Source: Mucilaginibacter sp. L196 (lineage in GTDB: Bacteria > Bacteroidota > Bacteroidia > Sphingobacteriales > Sphingobacteriaceae). From it: a stretch of 64,000 bases of DNA. Below, piece after piece: positions 8,960 to 17,739 of the stretch (its first letter is position 1; every line of letters begins with the position of its first letter). The translations under genes were made by a program, and so were the position numbers. Under the pieces are notes generated by a model. That model made no database searches and had not been told where the DNA came from. It was given only the letters and a program-made list of their open reading frames with translations. Where the stretch lies: positions 1,150,575-1,214,574 of the forward strand of contig NZ_LMUO01000015.1 in the NCBI RefSeq assembly GCF_009765905.1. Direction: 5' to 3'.

Positions 8960-11341
8960 TTAGTTTCTTAATACTTTACCACCTGTTAATATTGATTGTA
9001 TACGCTCCAAAGTTTTACGTTCGGTACAAAGCGATACAAAAGCTTCTCTTTCCAACCCTAACAGATAGTCTTCGCTTACAAGGTTTGGTTGCGATAAATC
9101 GCCACCTGCCATTACGTAAGCCAGTTTTTGAGAGATCTTCACATCATGCTCGCTGATATAATTGCCACTGTACATAGTGTTTGCGCCTACATAACCTAAG
9201 CCCAAAGCTTGTTTGCCTAACACCTTAATATCTTTACGCGGGACAGGTTGTACATAGCCCTTATCAGCCAATTGTAGACAATGTTGTTTGGCTTCGGCTA
9301 ATAAACGATTTTGCGATACAACAACTACATCATGGCCTTTTTTAAGGTAACCGTATTCAAAAGCTTCATAGGCTGATGTGGATACCTTTGCCTGACCAAT
9401 AGTCAAGAACCTATCACGGAAATTATTCGTTTCGATATCGCCGTCCTGTAATTCGTCGGATAACCTCAAAGCAAACTCCTTGGTACCGCCGCCGCCCGGG
9501 ATCAATCCAACACCAAACTCAACTAAACCCATATATAGTTCAGCATGAGCAACTACCTTATCGGCATGCAAACATATTTCACAACCACCGCCTAAAGCCA
9601 TTTGATGTGGCGCCACAACAACCGGGATTGATGAGTAACGAACCCGCATCATCGTATTTTGGAACGCCTTGATCACCATATTCAATTCATCAAACTCCTG
9701 ATCAACTGCCAGCATGAATATCATGCCTACGTTAGCGCCCGCGCTAAAATTAGCGCCTTCGTTAGAGATCACTAAGCCTTTATAACTGGCTTCTGCAAGC
9801 GTAATAGCTTTGTTAATTCCTTCAATTACTTCACCGCCAATGGTATTCATTTTGGTATGGAATTCCAGGTTGATGATGCCATCACCAATATCAGTTATGG
9901 TAGTACCGCTGTTTTTCCAAATGGTATGCGTTGGGCGAATATTATCCAGCAATATAAATTGCTCGGTACCCGGGATTATTTTGTAGCTCTTTGATGGAAT
10001 ATCGTAATACAAACGTTTGCCGTTCTCCACTTTATAAAAGCTTTGGATACCTGCTGCAAGCATATCATAAACCCATTGCGCTGGTTTATAGCCTAAAGCT
10101 TCCATCGCTTTTACGGTATCGGCAACGCCCAATGCATCCCATTTTTCAAATGGCCCCATTTCCCAGCCGAAACCGGCATTCATGGCGGCATCTATTTTAT
10201 AAAGTTCGTCTGAAATTTCAGGAATACGATTGCTTGAGTAAGCAAACAATTGGTAAAAAGTTGAACGATAAAAGTCACCTGCTTTATCTTTAGCTGCAAA
10301 TAATATTTTAAGGCGATCTTTTAAACTATCAATAGTTTTTGTGGTTTCTAATGATGCGAATTTTACCTTTTGTGATGGTTTGTATTCCAGTGTCTTCAAA
10401 TCAAGGGCGAAAAACTGGTTAACGCCGTTTACTTTTTCTTTTTTATAAAAACCCTGACCAGTTTTGCTACCCAACCAGTTGTTTTTAACCATGCCGGTTA
10501 CAAACTCAGGGATTTGAAATAGCTCTTTTGCTTCATCATTAGGTGCATTTTCTGCTAATCCATTGGCAACATGTACCATTGTATCTAATCCAACCACATC
10601 ATTGGTACGGAATGTTGCTGATTTTGGGTGACCAATTACAGGACCGGTCAATTTATCAACTTCTTCAATTGTCATGCCTGTTTTATCAACATAATGCAAA
10701 ACACTCATAATACTGAAGACACCGATACGATTACCGATAAATGCAGGGGTATCTTTAGCTAATACCGTGGTTTTGCCCAGGTATTTCTCACCATACAACA
10801 TCAGAAAATCAACCACACTGTTTAAGGTATCTTTTGTCGGAATGATTTCCAACAGTTTCAGATAGCGTGGCGGATTAAAAAAGTGTGTTCCGCAGAAATG
10901 CTTTTTAAAATCATCGCTTCTGCCCTTCGTCATTAAATGAATTGGGATACCTGAAGTATTTGAGGTGATCAACGTGCCCGGTTTGCGATATTTCTCAACC
11001 GTTTCGAATACTTTTTGTTTGATATCTAAACGTTCAACTACAACCTCTATCACCCAATCACAGTCCCCAATTTTGGACATATCATCTTCGAAATTGCCGG
11101 TCGTAATACGCTTTGCAAATGATTTAAGATAGATTGGCGATGGATTTGATTTCAAAGCGAAGGCAAGCGCATCATCCACAATTTTATTCCTGGCTTTTTT
11201 GTCACCTACAGGTGCATCTTTGGGTACAATATCCAGCAACAATACTTGCAGGCCAATGTTGGCGAAATGACAGGCAATCCTGCTGCCCATAACGCCCGAC
11301 CCAAGAACGGCAACCTTTTTTATAATTCGTTTAGCATCCAT
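8960..11341 (-). CDS. 3-hydroxyacyl-CoA dehydrogenase / enoyl-CoA hydratase, FadN type
   Basis: 793 residues. The order is NAD-binding 3-hydroxyacyl-CoA dehydrogenase first (VAVLGSGVMGSRIACHFA, residues about 11-28; dehydrogenase C-terminal domains to about 470), then a crotonase domain (about 480-700) with MALGGGCEICLHADKV and GVGLIPGGGGT. This is the Bacillus FadN order, the reverse of E. coli FadB. It catalyses the hydration and NAD-dependent oxidation steps of beta-oxidation. It is the first gene of the operon with thiolase, ligase, crotonase and SDR. The DUF2147 gene lies only 29 bp upstream on the same strand, so the promoter may lie before that gene. Confidence 0.93.
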   Translation of the reverse strand: MDAKRIIKKVAVLGSGVMGSRIACHFANIGLQVLLLDIVPKDAPVGDKKARNKIVDDALAFALKSNPSPIYLKSFAKRITTGNFEDDMSKIGDCDWVIEVVVERLDIKQKVFETVEKYRKPGTLITSNTSGIPIHLMTKGRSDDFKKHFCGTHFFNPPRYLKLLEIIPTKDTLNSVVDFLMLYGEKYLGKTTVLAKDTPAFIGNRIGVFSIMSVLHYVDKTGMTIEEVDKLTGPVIGHPKSATFRTNDVVGLDTMVHVANGLAENAPNDEAKELFQIPEFVTGMVKNNWLGSKTGQGFYKKEKVNGVNQFFALDLKTLEYKPSQKVKFASLETTKTIDSLKDRLKILFAAKDKAGDFYRSTFYQLFAYSSNRIPEISDELYKIDAAMNAGFGWEMGPFEKWDALGVADTVKAMEALGYKPAQWVYDMLAAGIQSFYKVENGKRLYYDIPSKSYKIIPGTEQFILLDNIRPTHTIWKNSGTTITDIGDGIINLEFHTKMNTIGGEVIEGINKAITLAEASYKGLVISNEGANFSAGANVGMIFMLAVDQEFDELNMVIKAFQNTMMRVRYSSIPVVVAPHQMALGGGCEICLHADKVVAHAELYMGLVEFGVGLIPGGGGTKEFALRLSDELQDGDIETNNFRDRFLTIGQAKVSTSAYEAFEYGYLKKGHDVVVVSQNRLLAEAKQHCLQLADKGYVQPVPRKDIKVLGKQALGLGYVGANTMYSGNYISEHDVKISQKLAYVMAGGDLSQPNLVSEDYLLGLEREAFVSLCTERKTLERIQSILTGGKVLRN

Positions 11342-11370
11342 TATATGTGCTTTTTATTTAATTAAAGTTC

Positions 11371-11823
11371 TTATTCAACTCTTGACCAGGTAGTTGTCCT
11401 GCCGAAAAGTGAAATACCTATATAGCCGCGTATGGCCAGTGTTTTACCTTTGTAAGTAATTGTACAAGAGTATGTTTTACCATTGTTTGGATCATAAATT
11501 GTTCCGTCGGTGTATTTTTCGTCTCCATCTTTTACAAAATCTGCCAGTACAGGCAAACCTAATCTTGGTCGGCTACGAAGTTTTTCATCCTGGTTTAATT
11601 CATCAACCTTGGGTTTGCCATTTTTAAGCGGTTCCCGAAGCCAAACCACTTTGCCATAAAACTTGCCATTAGGTTGTTTGTAGATAAGTATTTTACCACT
11701 TTTTACATCGTTATACCAAAGACCTTCAATTTTGTCGGCTTGAGCTTTGGCAGAAAGACTGATTGATGTAATGGCTAATACTAAAACCATTAGGCGAATG
11801 AGATACTTTTTGTGTACTGACAT
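11371..11823 (-). CDS. Secreted DUF2147 protein
   Basis: 150 residues with an N-terminal signal peptide (about residues 1-27, ending SAKA). The rest matches the DUF2147 pattern: KIEGLWYNDVKSGKILIYKQPNGKFYGKVVWL, a middle KYTDGTIYDPNNGKTYSC, and RGYIGISLFGRTTTWSR at the end. DUF2147 proteins are small periplasmic or outer-membrane-facing beta proteins of unknown function. The gene is 29 bp upstream of the fadN-like gene, so it may be the first gene of that operon. A link to lipid use is suggested only by position. Confidence 0.85.
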   Translation of the reverse strand: MSVHKKYLIRLMVLVLAITSISLSAKAQADKIEGLWYNDVKSGKILIYKQPNGKFYGKVVWLREPLKNGKPKVDELNQDEKLRSRPRLGLPVLADFVKDGDEKYTDGTIYDPNNGKTYSCTITYKGKTLAIRGYIGISLFGRTTTWSRVE

Positions 11824-12048
11824 GTTTGTAAAGATTAATATCGGTTAATAAATTCGGTTACCAGGAATACACCAACAAGGTATGCAAAACATAACCAAAA
11901 CGGAATACTCCTGATTAAAGGCGAATAAAAATCAGTCGATAGTTAATAAGTTTAGTATTGGTTTACTTATAACAAATATCCTTTTACAAAGCCAAATACA
12001 AAGGGCTAAATGGCGGAAAGATTTGTCAAAATTACGGATAGTTTGGCC

Positions 12049-12303
12049 TTAGCTCTTCAAACCGTCTACTACGGCGATGTATTGGTGCATTGCGTCATCG
12101 GCAGATGTGCCTTTTAGTTTTGTCCAGGCATCATATTTTGCTTTGGCTACAAAGTCAAACATCCCCGGCGGGTCACTATTAATATCACCTTCGGTAGCTT
12201 GTTTGTATAGGCTGTATAACTGCAATAATGTTTCATTATCCGGTCGTGATGAAATTTGTTTGCTTTCAATTACCGCTTTATCAAAATTCTCCTTCAATTC
12301 CAT
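12049..12303 (-). CDS. Acyl-CoA-binding protein (ACBP)
   Basis: 84 residues from the ATG at 12303, which gives MELKENFDKAV and the usual ACBP length. An upstream in-frame ATG would add 14 residues and overlap the thioesterase gene. The signature LYSLYKQATEGD and the later YDAWTKLKGTS are the acyl-CoA and adenine-binding parts of the four-helix ACBP fold. It is a soluble carrier that protects long-chain acyl-CoA. ACBP is common in eukaryotes but patchy in bacteria. It is the last gene of the acyl-CoA dehydrogenase/ETF operon, 4 bp after the thioesterase. Confidence 0.93.
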   Translation of the reverse strand: MELKENFDKAVIESKQISSRPDNETLLQLYSLYKQATEGDINSDPPGMFDFVAKAKYDAWTKLKGTSADDAMHQYIAVVDGLKS

Positions 12304-12307
12304 TGTG

Positions 12308-12757
12308 TTAGTTTTGGGGTTTTGCCTGTTCCTCCATGTAATCATGGCCTTTGGGTGAATTCATGAAATGCTCCATTAATTCGGCAGGTAGGGCAGCAAG
12401 TTTTCTTTTTTCAAGGTCGATCCAGGCGCCTTCGACAATTATGGTGGCTGCTTTTATGCCATCGCTACGAAATATCTCGTGGCGCATTGTCCATCTTGAA
12501 CCATCAACACGTGATTTTATTAGTTCGCAGGATACCTTAATGCGTTCGTTGATACCCACTTCACGTGTGTAAAACAGCTCTTCCCTGAATAAAACCGGGC
12601 CAATGTTGTGTTTTAATAATGCTTTAAGATCCAGGCCCAAGCTTTCCATCATGGTTAACCTGGCTTGTGCGCCAAAGTCAGCATATGCAGAGTGTCGCAT
12701 ATGCTGGTTGGCATCAATCTGCGACCATAAAACCTGGCCCTCATAAAACACATTCAT
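12308..12757 (-). CDS. Hotdog-fold acyl-CoA thioesterase
   Basis: 149 residues of the 4-hydroxybenzoyl-CoA thioesterase-like type. The motif DANQHMRHSAYADFGAQARL near the N-terminus carries the Asp, Asn and His characteristic of the family. It probably hydrolyses acyl-CoA esters and may recycle CoA when beta-oxidation intermediates accumulate. It sits between etfA (8 bp gap) and the ACBP gene (4 bp gap), clearly in the same operon. The chain-length preference cannot be read from the sequence. Confidence 0.85.
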   Translation of the reverse strand: MNVFYEGQVLWSQIDANQHMRHSAYADFGAQARLTMMESLGLDLKALLKHNIGPVLFREELFYTREVGINERIKVSCELIKSRVDGSRWTMRHEIFRSDGIKAATIIVEGAWIDLEKRKLAALPAELMEHFMNSPKGHDYMEEQAKPQN

Positions 12758-12765
12758 AACGTATT

Positions 12766-13740
12766 TTATTTATGTTGTTTGAATTTTTTAACGGCTTCGG
12801 TAAGCTTAGGCAAAATTTCCATCGCATCACCAACTACACCGTAATTTGCCGCTTTAAAAAATGGCGCTTCTGGATCTTTGTTGATGACAACGATTACTTT
12901 AGAACCGTTAACACCGGCCAAATGCTGGATAGCACCCGATATACCTACTGCTATGTATAAATTAGGACGAATGGTGCCCCCTGTTTGACCTACGTGCTCG
13001 TGATGAGGCCTCCAACCGGCATCCGCTACCGGACGAGAACATGCTGTTGCAGCGCCTAATTGTTTAGCCAGATCTTCAATCAGCCCCCAGTTTTCAGGGC
13101 CTTTCATGCCACGGCCACCAGATACCACCAACTCTGCATCAACAAGTGATACTTCGCCGGTTACTTTATCTACCGATTTTACTTTTATGCCGAAATCTTT
13201 ATCGCCAAAAGTTACGTCCAACTTTTCAATTGATGCTTTTCCGCTACCGGGCGCTAATGGAAACGAATTTGCCATTAAAGTAATTACTTTAACATCACTG
13301 GTGATATTAACAAAAGCAAATGCTTTACCGGAGAATACAGCTTTTTTAAGCACAAAGCCTTTATCCAGATCAGGATAAGATAATGCACCTGATACTAAAC
13401 CTGCTTTCAATTTTACAGCTACACGTGGTGCTACTGCTTTGCCATTAATATCGTGTAAGGCAATAATAATCTTACTTCCCTCCTTTTGAGCCGCAGCAAT
13501 TAATGCTGAGGCATAGGCACGGGCATGTAATTCGTCTAGCTTTTTATCGGCAACATGTAATACTTTTTGTACACCATATGTACCAAGGTTTTCAAGTTCA
13601 CTATCAGCAATAGTTCCTAAAACTAAAGCGGTAGCAGTTGTATTTATTTTTTTAGCTATTTCAGCAGCGTATTGCACTGCTTCAAAGCTTTTCTTTTTTA
13701 TGTTTCCATCGGTGTGTTCCACCAATACTAATACAGACAT
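12766..13740 (-). CDS. etfA: Electron transfer flavoprotein alpha subunit
   Basis: 324 residues, normal EtfA length. The C-terminal FAD-binding domain is recognisable by GGRGMKGPENWGLIEDLA, CSRPVADAGW, GQTGGTIRPNLYIAVGISGAIQHLAG and VVINKDPEAPFFKAANYGVVGD. With EtfB it carries electrons from acyl-CoA dehydrogenase to the respiratory chain through ETF:quinone oxidoreductase, which is not in this window. It follows etfB after 15 bp. Confidence 0.95.
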   Translation of the reverse strand: MSVLVLVEHTDGNIKKKSFEAVQYAAEIAKKINTTATALVLGTIADSELENLGTYGVQKVLHVADKKLDELHARAYASALIAAAQKEGSKIIIALHDINGKAVAPRVAVKLKAGLVSGALSYPDLDKGFVLKKAVFSGKAFAFVNITSDVKVITLMANSFPLAPGSGKASIEKLDVTFGDKDFGIKVKSVDKVTGEVSLVDAELVVSGGRGMKGPENWGLIEDLAKQLGAATACSRPVADAGWRPHHEHVGQTGGTIRPNLYIAVGISGAIQHLAGVNGSKVIVVINKDPEAPFFKAANYGVVGDAMEILPKLTEAVKKFKQHK

Positions 13741-13755
13741 GTTTTCAGGTTTTAA

Positions 13756-14499
13756 TTAAATAACTTTTGCTTCAGAATGTAACAACTCAACCAGTTCGTC
13801 CATATTATCCGGACTAATCATTTTAACACCTGCTTTTGCAGGAGGCATCTCGTAAGATAAAATAGTAGTTACAGCAGCGCCTGCGGTTGGTGCAATCACA
13901 TTTAATGGTTTGGTACGTGCTGCCATAATTCCGCGCATATTGGGTATACGGGCTTCGGCAACGCCTTTTTGGCAAGCGATTACCACAGGAAAGTTAACCA
14001 AATCGGTTTCTTCACCACCTTCAATTTCACGTTTTACGGTTGCCGTAGTTCCTTCAACCTCAATATTTGTTGCAAAACCGATATAATCGGCGTCCAATAA
14101 TTCAGCAATCATTACCCCTACTGAACCATTATTATAATCTATTGATTCCTTACCACATAAAACCAAATCGTATCCTACTGTTTTAGCATAGTCAGCAATG
14201 TAGTTAGCTGTTTGGTAAGGATCAATGCTATCAGCATCAATACGTACCGCCTGATCGCCACCTAAAGCTAATGCTTTGCGGATAACAGGCTCTGTATCGG
14301 CTTTGCCAACAGTTATTAGATGCACGTCGGTAGCAACTCCACTTTCTTTCAGCTCGAGTGCGCGAATTAAAGCGTACCACTCATCGTAAGGGTTAATAAT
14401 GTAAGTTGTACCCTGTGTATTTACAGCGGTATCGTTGTCTTTTAGCATAATTTTAGTGCTGGTATCCGGCACCTGGCTTATGCACACTAGTATTTTCAT
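13756..14499 (-). CDS. etfB: Electron transfer flavoprotein beta subunit
   Basis: 247 residues of the EtfB family: MKILVCISQVPDT at the N-terminus, AVRIDADS, DLVLCGKESIDYNNGSVGVMIAELL, and the recognition-loop region KREIEGGEETDLVNFPVVIACQKGVAEARIPN. It binds AMP and docks onto acyl-CoA dehydrogenases. It is 97 bp downstream of the acyl-CoA dehydrogenase gene; a hairpin repeat lies in that gap. Confidence 0.95.
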   Translation of the reverse strand: MKILVCISQVPDTSTKIMLKDNDTAVNTQGTTYIINPYDEWYALIRALELKESGVATDVHLITVGKADTEPVIRKALALGGDQAVRIDADSIDPYQTANYIADYAKTVGYDLVLCGKESIDYNNGSVGVMIAELLDADYIGFATNIEVEGTTATVKREIEGGEETDLVNFPVVIACQKGVAEARIPNMRGIMAARTKPLNVIAPTAGAAVTTILSYEMPPAKAGVKMISPDNMDELVELLHSEAKVI

Positions 14500-14558
14500 G
14501 TTAGATGTATATTTGTATTTCGTCGAATTTACTCACCCGATCTGTGCTTCGCTGGATC

Positions 14559-14587
14559 ACCCTCTCTTCGCTGCGCGGAAAGAGGGT
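14559..14587. repeat. Short GC-rich hairpin between acyl-CoA dehydrogenase and etfB
   Basis: ACCCTCT (14559-14565) pairs with AGAGGGT (14581-14587) around a core rich in CGCTGCGCGG. It is more GC-rich than its surroundings and looks like a REP-type intergenic repeat. Confidence 0.6.
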
Positions 14588-14596
14588 AAAACAACA

Positions 14597-16393
14597 TTAA
14601 AAACAATATTTATTCTCTTCTATTAATTTAGCGGCGATGTTTCTGCGGGCCTGTGTGGTATTAAAATCTTCGGTTTTGGTGAAGCGTTTTAAACCCATCA
14701 TCATCATCCGGCGTTCATCGCCATCGGCAAACGAATTTATGGCTTCTTTACCGGATTTGAAGATCTTTTCGGCTGCGTCGTTAATATAAACACGCATAAT
14801 ATCCAATTGTTCTTTGCAAGCTTCTTCGCCACGTATACCAACTAATTTTTCAACACGTAATTGGGTCGACTCAGCTACATACAATTCAATCAGCATATCA
14901 GCTAAGTTCATCAAAACTTCCTGTTCTTTACCTAATTGTTGCATTAGTTTTTGTACTGCCGAACCTGCAACCATTAAAACCGCCTTTTTAAATCCAGCGA
15001 TATATTTTTTCTCTTTCGAGAACAGTGTTTCTTCGTCCGATCCACCAAAATCAGGGATACTCATTAACTCACCGGCAACTTTTTGTGCGGGTCCCATTAA
15101 ATCAAGTTCACCTTTCATGGCGCGTTTCAACATCATATCAACGGTTAACATGCGATTGATTTCGTTAGTCCCCTCGAATATTCTATTAATACGTGAATCA
15201 CGGTATGATCTATCCATTGGCGCTTCTGCGCTATAGCCCATACCTCCGTATATTTGCACACCTTCATCAACTACATAATTCAATGTTTCGGATGCATTTA
15301 CTTTGATTATTGCCGCCTCGATAGCATATTGCTCTGTGCCTTTTAATTTAGCTTTAATTGGATCCATACCGGTTTCAATCAAATGCGCAGTGGCTTCTTC
15401 CATGTTTTCGCTGGCACGATACGCAGCAGATTCTGATGTATAAGTTTTTATAGCTTGTTCAGCTATTTTATAACGGATAGCACCATATTTTGAAATCGGC
15501 CTGCCAAATTGTTCACGCTCATTAGCATAGTTTATAGCTGTGCTAATTACTTCTTTACTTGCGCCAATGGTACCACCACCTAACTTAATACGGCCAAGAT
15601 TTAATATGTTAACGGCTATTTTAAATCCATTCTGGCGTTCAGATAATAGGTTTTCAACAGGCACTTTACAATCGTTAAAAAACACCTGACGGGTAGAGCT
15701 ACCTTTTATGCCCATTTTGTGTTCTTCTGGATTTAAGGTTATTCCCTCAAAAGTCTTTTCAACAATAAAAGCGCTTAAATTTTCATCATTATCGATTTTA
15801 GCGAAAACTGTAAATATATCAGCAAAACCCGCATTGGTGATCCACATTTTCTGTCCGTTAAGCAGGTAATGTTTACCATCCTCGGTAAGTTTAGCACGTG
15901 CTTTACCTGAGTTTGCGTCAGATCCTGAACTTGGTTCGGTTAAGCAATACGCACCCTTCCACTCGCCGCTGGCCAGTTTAGGAATATATTTCGCTTTTTG
16001 TTCTTCAGTACCATAATATAATATTGGCAGCGTACCTATACCTGTGTGGGCTGAAAATGCCACCGAAAATGAATGACCTGCGCCTAATTTTTCGGTAACC
16101 AACATGGATGTTTTAAAATCTTTACCAAAGCCACCATATTCTTCAGGTATAGATATACTTAACAAGCCTAAAGCACCGGCTTCATCCATTAAATGTGGCA
16201 TTAAGCCCTCTTCCTGCTCATCAATACGCGCTAAGTTTGGGGTTACGTGTTGTGCCAAAAAATTGGTGCATGTTTCAGCAATCATTAATTGCTCTTCATT
16301 CCATTCCTCAGGAATAAAAACAGATTCTGCAGGGGTTTCCCTGATCAGGAACTCGCCACCTTTTATAGCCTTTACAGCTTCAGTATCATTCAT
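14597..16393 (-). CDS. Acyl-CoA dehydrogenase (VLCAD-like, with C-terminal extension)
   Basis: 598 residues: the usual three-part acyl-CoA dehydrogenase fold (about 30-430) with CLTEPSSGSDANSGKARA, WITNAGFADIFTVFAK and YGGMGYSAEAPMDRSYRDSRINRIFEGTNEI, whose Glu is the catalytic base position. About 160 further residues resemble the C-terminal extension of VLCAD/ACAD9 enzymes. It is the FAD-linked first step of beta-oxidation and passes electrons to the EtfAB encoded next to it. A 29-bp repeat shared with the fadL upstream region sits 131 bp before its start, so AraC control is likely. Confidence 0.93.
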   Translation of the reverse strand: MNDTEAVKAIKGGEFLIRETPAESVFIPEEWNEEQLMIAETCTNFLAQHVTPNLARIDEQEEGLMPHLMDEAGALGLLSISIPEEYGGFGKDFKTSMLVTEKLGAGHSFSVAFSAHTGIGTLPILYYGTEEQKAKYIPKLASGEWKGAYCLTEPSSGSDANSGKARAKLTEDGKHYLLNGQKMWITNAGFADIFTVFAKIDNDENLSAFIVEKTFEGITLNPEEHKMGIKGSSTRQVFFNDCKVPVENLLSERQNGFKIAVNILNLGRIKLGGGTIGASKEVISTAINYANEREQFGRPISKYGAIRYKIAEQAIKTYTSESAAYRASENMEEATAHLIETGMDPIKAKLKGTEQYAIEAAIIKVNASETLNYVVDEGVQIYGGMGYSAEAPMDRSYRDSRINRIFEGTNEINRMLTVDMMLKRAMKGELDLMGPAQKVAGELMSIPDFGGSDEETLFSKEKKYIAGFKKAVLMVAGSAVQKLMQQLGKEQEVLMNLADMLIELYVAESTQLRVEKLVGIRGEEACKEQLDIMRVYINDAAEKIFKSGKEAINSFADGDERRMMMMGLKRFTKTEDFNTTQARRNIAAKLIEENKYCF

Positions 16394-16524
16394 AAAAAAT
16401 TAATTTTTAAGGATGTAATTGTACGTTTATAATTATGCAGCAGTGTAATTAACTACCGCTGTAATTCTTGGTTTTATAATTAACGGTAAAATTATAAGGG
16501 TTGTTGTGGTATTAAAAGGTTTAC

Positions 16525-16553
16525 AATGCGGAGATATTCGTCAAAAAGTCGGA
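16525..16553 (-). promoter_or_regulatory. Candidate operator, copy 1 (upstream of acyl-CoA dehydrogenase)
   Basis: 29 bp read on the minus strand, beginning TCCGACTTTTTGACG and ending AATATCTCCGCATT. They are identical to 17610-17638 on the plus strand, and each copy faces its own downstream gene. It lies 131 bp before the acyl-CoA dehydrogenase start. An exact match of this length in two noncoding regions beside an AraC gene points to a binding site for that regulator (inference). Confidence 0.75.
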
Positions 16554-16565
16554 AAGAAACTGTGG

Positions 16566-16641
16566 AAAGAACCAAGAATTAAGAGTCAAGAATCAAGATA
16601 CCATTGCGTCTTGATTCTTGACTCTTAATTCTTGGTTCTTT
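16566..16641. repeat. Perfect 33-bp inverted repeat abutting the araC-type gene
   Basis: The arms at 16566-16598 and 16609-16641 are exact reverse complements, with a 10-nt spacer. The arms are made of variants of one word (AAGAACC, AAGAATT, AGAGTC, AAGAATC). The right arm touches the regulator's stop codon (16642), so the hairpin may end or stabilise its transcript. There is no strong T tract. Confidence 0.9.
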
Positions 16642-17529
16642 TTACAAAGCTGTTGCTACGCGATAATCTGATGGGGATAACCCAGTGTGGTTTTTGAAAT
16701 ATTTGCCAAACGACGATTGGTCGGGGAAATTGATGCCCTCTGCTACTCGAGCTATGCTGATGTCATGATTTCTCAATAACACCTTGGCTTCTAATATTAC
16801 AGCGTCATCTATCCACTCACCCGCTGTACGGCCAGTAACTTCCTTTATGGTTTCGGTAAGGTGTTTGGATGATACGAATAATGAATCGGCGTAATATTGA
16901 ACGTTGCGGTGCTCTTTATAATGATGAAAAACCAACTCCTGGAATAAAACATTTAATTCCTGTTTCCGGGTTTGCTTACCTTTTACCATTACATGGTGAC
17001 TGGTATAAATGGATTCCACCTCGTATAATAATGATGTTAAAATGCTCCTGGATATTTCCATTCGGTAAGGATGTTCTTCCCTATCCAACTTTTTCTTCAT
17101 CAACATATAAATATCCAATAACATGTTGATTTCATCATGCGTGGGATAAATTACCGGCAACGAAGCACTTTTAAAGTAACTGAACGATTCCAGAAAATGA
17201 CTGTTAACATTATTCTCAGTCAGGAATGCTTTAGAGAATACAATAAAACGGCACAAAAAATCTTCGCTACTGTTATATATCCTCAAAATATGAAAAGGGG
17301 TTGCCAATAACATGGCATCGGCTTTAGCCTCATATATTTGTAGATTTACTTCAACTTGCGCAGTGCCACGGGTACAAATTCCTATAATGTAACCATCAGA
17401 ACGATAGGGATGTTCGCTTAAGCTAAGTAGTTGTTTTTCATCAGTAATAAAAAAATCCGGCCCAACTAGCTTGTCGGCATACAGATCTGCAAATTTAGAT
17501 AGACTTAGATGAGCAATTTTTTTATTCAT
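16642..17529 (-). CDS. AraC-family transcriptional regulator, probable fatty-acid regulator
   Basis: 295 residues from the ATG at 17529; a TTG three codons upstream is less likely. The N-terminal part (about 1-170) is a cupin-like sensor domain. The C-terminal 100 residues hold the two helix-turn-helix units, ending GINFPDQSSFGKYFKNHTGLSPSDYR, the typical AraC signature. It stands between the acyl-CoA dehydrogenase operon and the divergent fadL gene. Exact 29-bp repeats lie before both, and one of them is also 80 bp upstream of its own start, so self-regulation is possible. The ligand is unknown; a fatty acid or acyl-CoA is a guess from context. Confidence 0.9.
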   Translation of the reverse strand: MNKKIAHLSLSKFADLYADKLVGPDFFITDEKQLLSLSEHPYRSDGYIIGICTRGTAQVEVNLQIYEAKADAMLLATPFHILRIYNSSEDFLCRFIVFSKAFLTENNVNSHFLESFSYFKSASLPVIYPTHDEINMLLDIYMLMKKKLDREEHPYRMEISRSILTSLLYEVESIYTSHHVMVKGKQTRKQELNVLFQELVFHHYKEHRNVQYYADSLFVSSKHLTETIKEVTGRTAGEWIDDAVILEAKVLLRNHDISIARVAEGINFPDQSSFGKYFKNHTGLSPSDYRVATAL

Positions 17530-17609
17530 GCACTGCAATATATGATTTTATAGCTATTTTTGTTAGAACATATTACCTAAAGCTTAAAACATGGGGGCTA
17601 AAACCTTTA

Positions 17610-17638
17610 TCCGACTTTTTGACGAATATCTCCGCATT
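17610..17638 (+). promoter_or_regulatory. Candidate operator, copy 2 (between araC-type gene and fadL)
   Basis: Identical in 29 of 29 bases to the reverse complement of 16525-16553. It lies 101 bp before the FadL-like start and in the same orientation relative to that gene as copy 1 is to the acyl-CoA dehydrogenase gene. Confidence 0.75.
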
Positions 17639-17739
17639 ATAGCCCTTTTTTTACTATTAAACCAAGCTAAATTTATTTTTTTAAACCATGCAGCCTTTGC
17701 ACCTAGCAAACTGCGCTTTATAAACCAATTATATCAATT

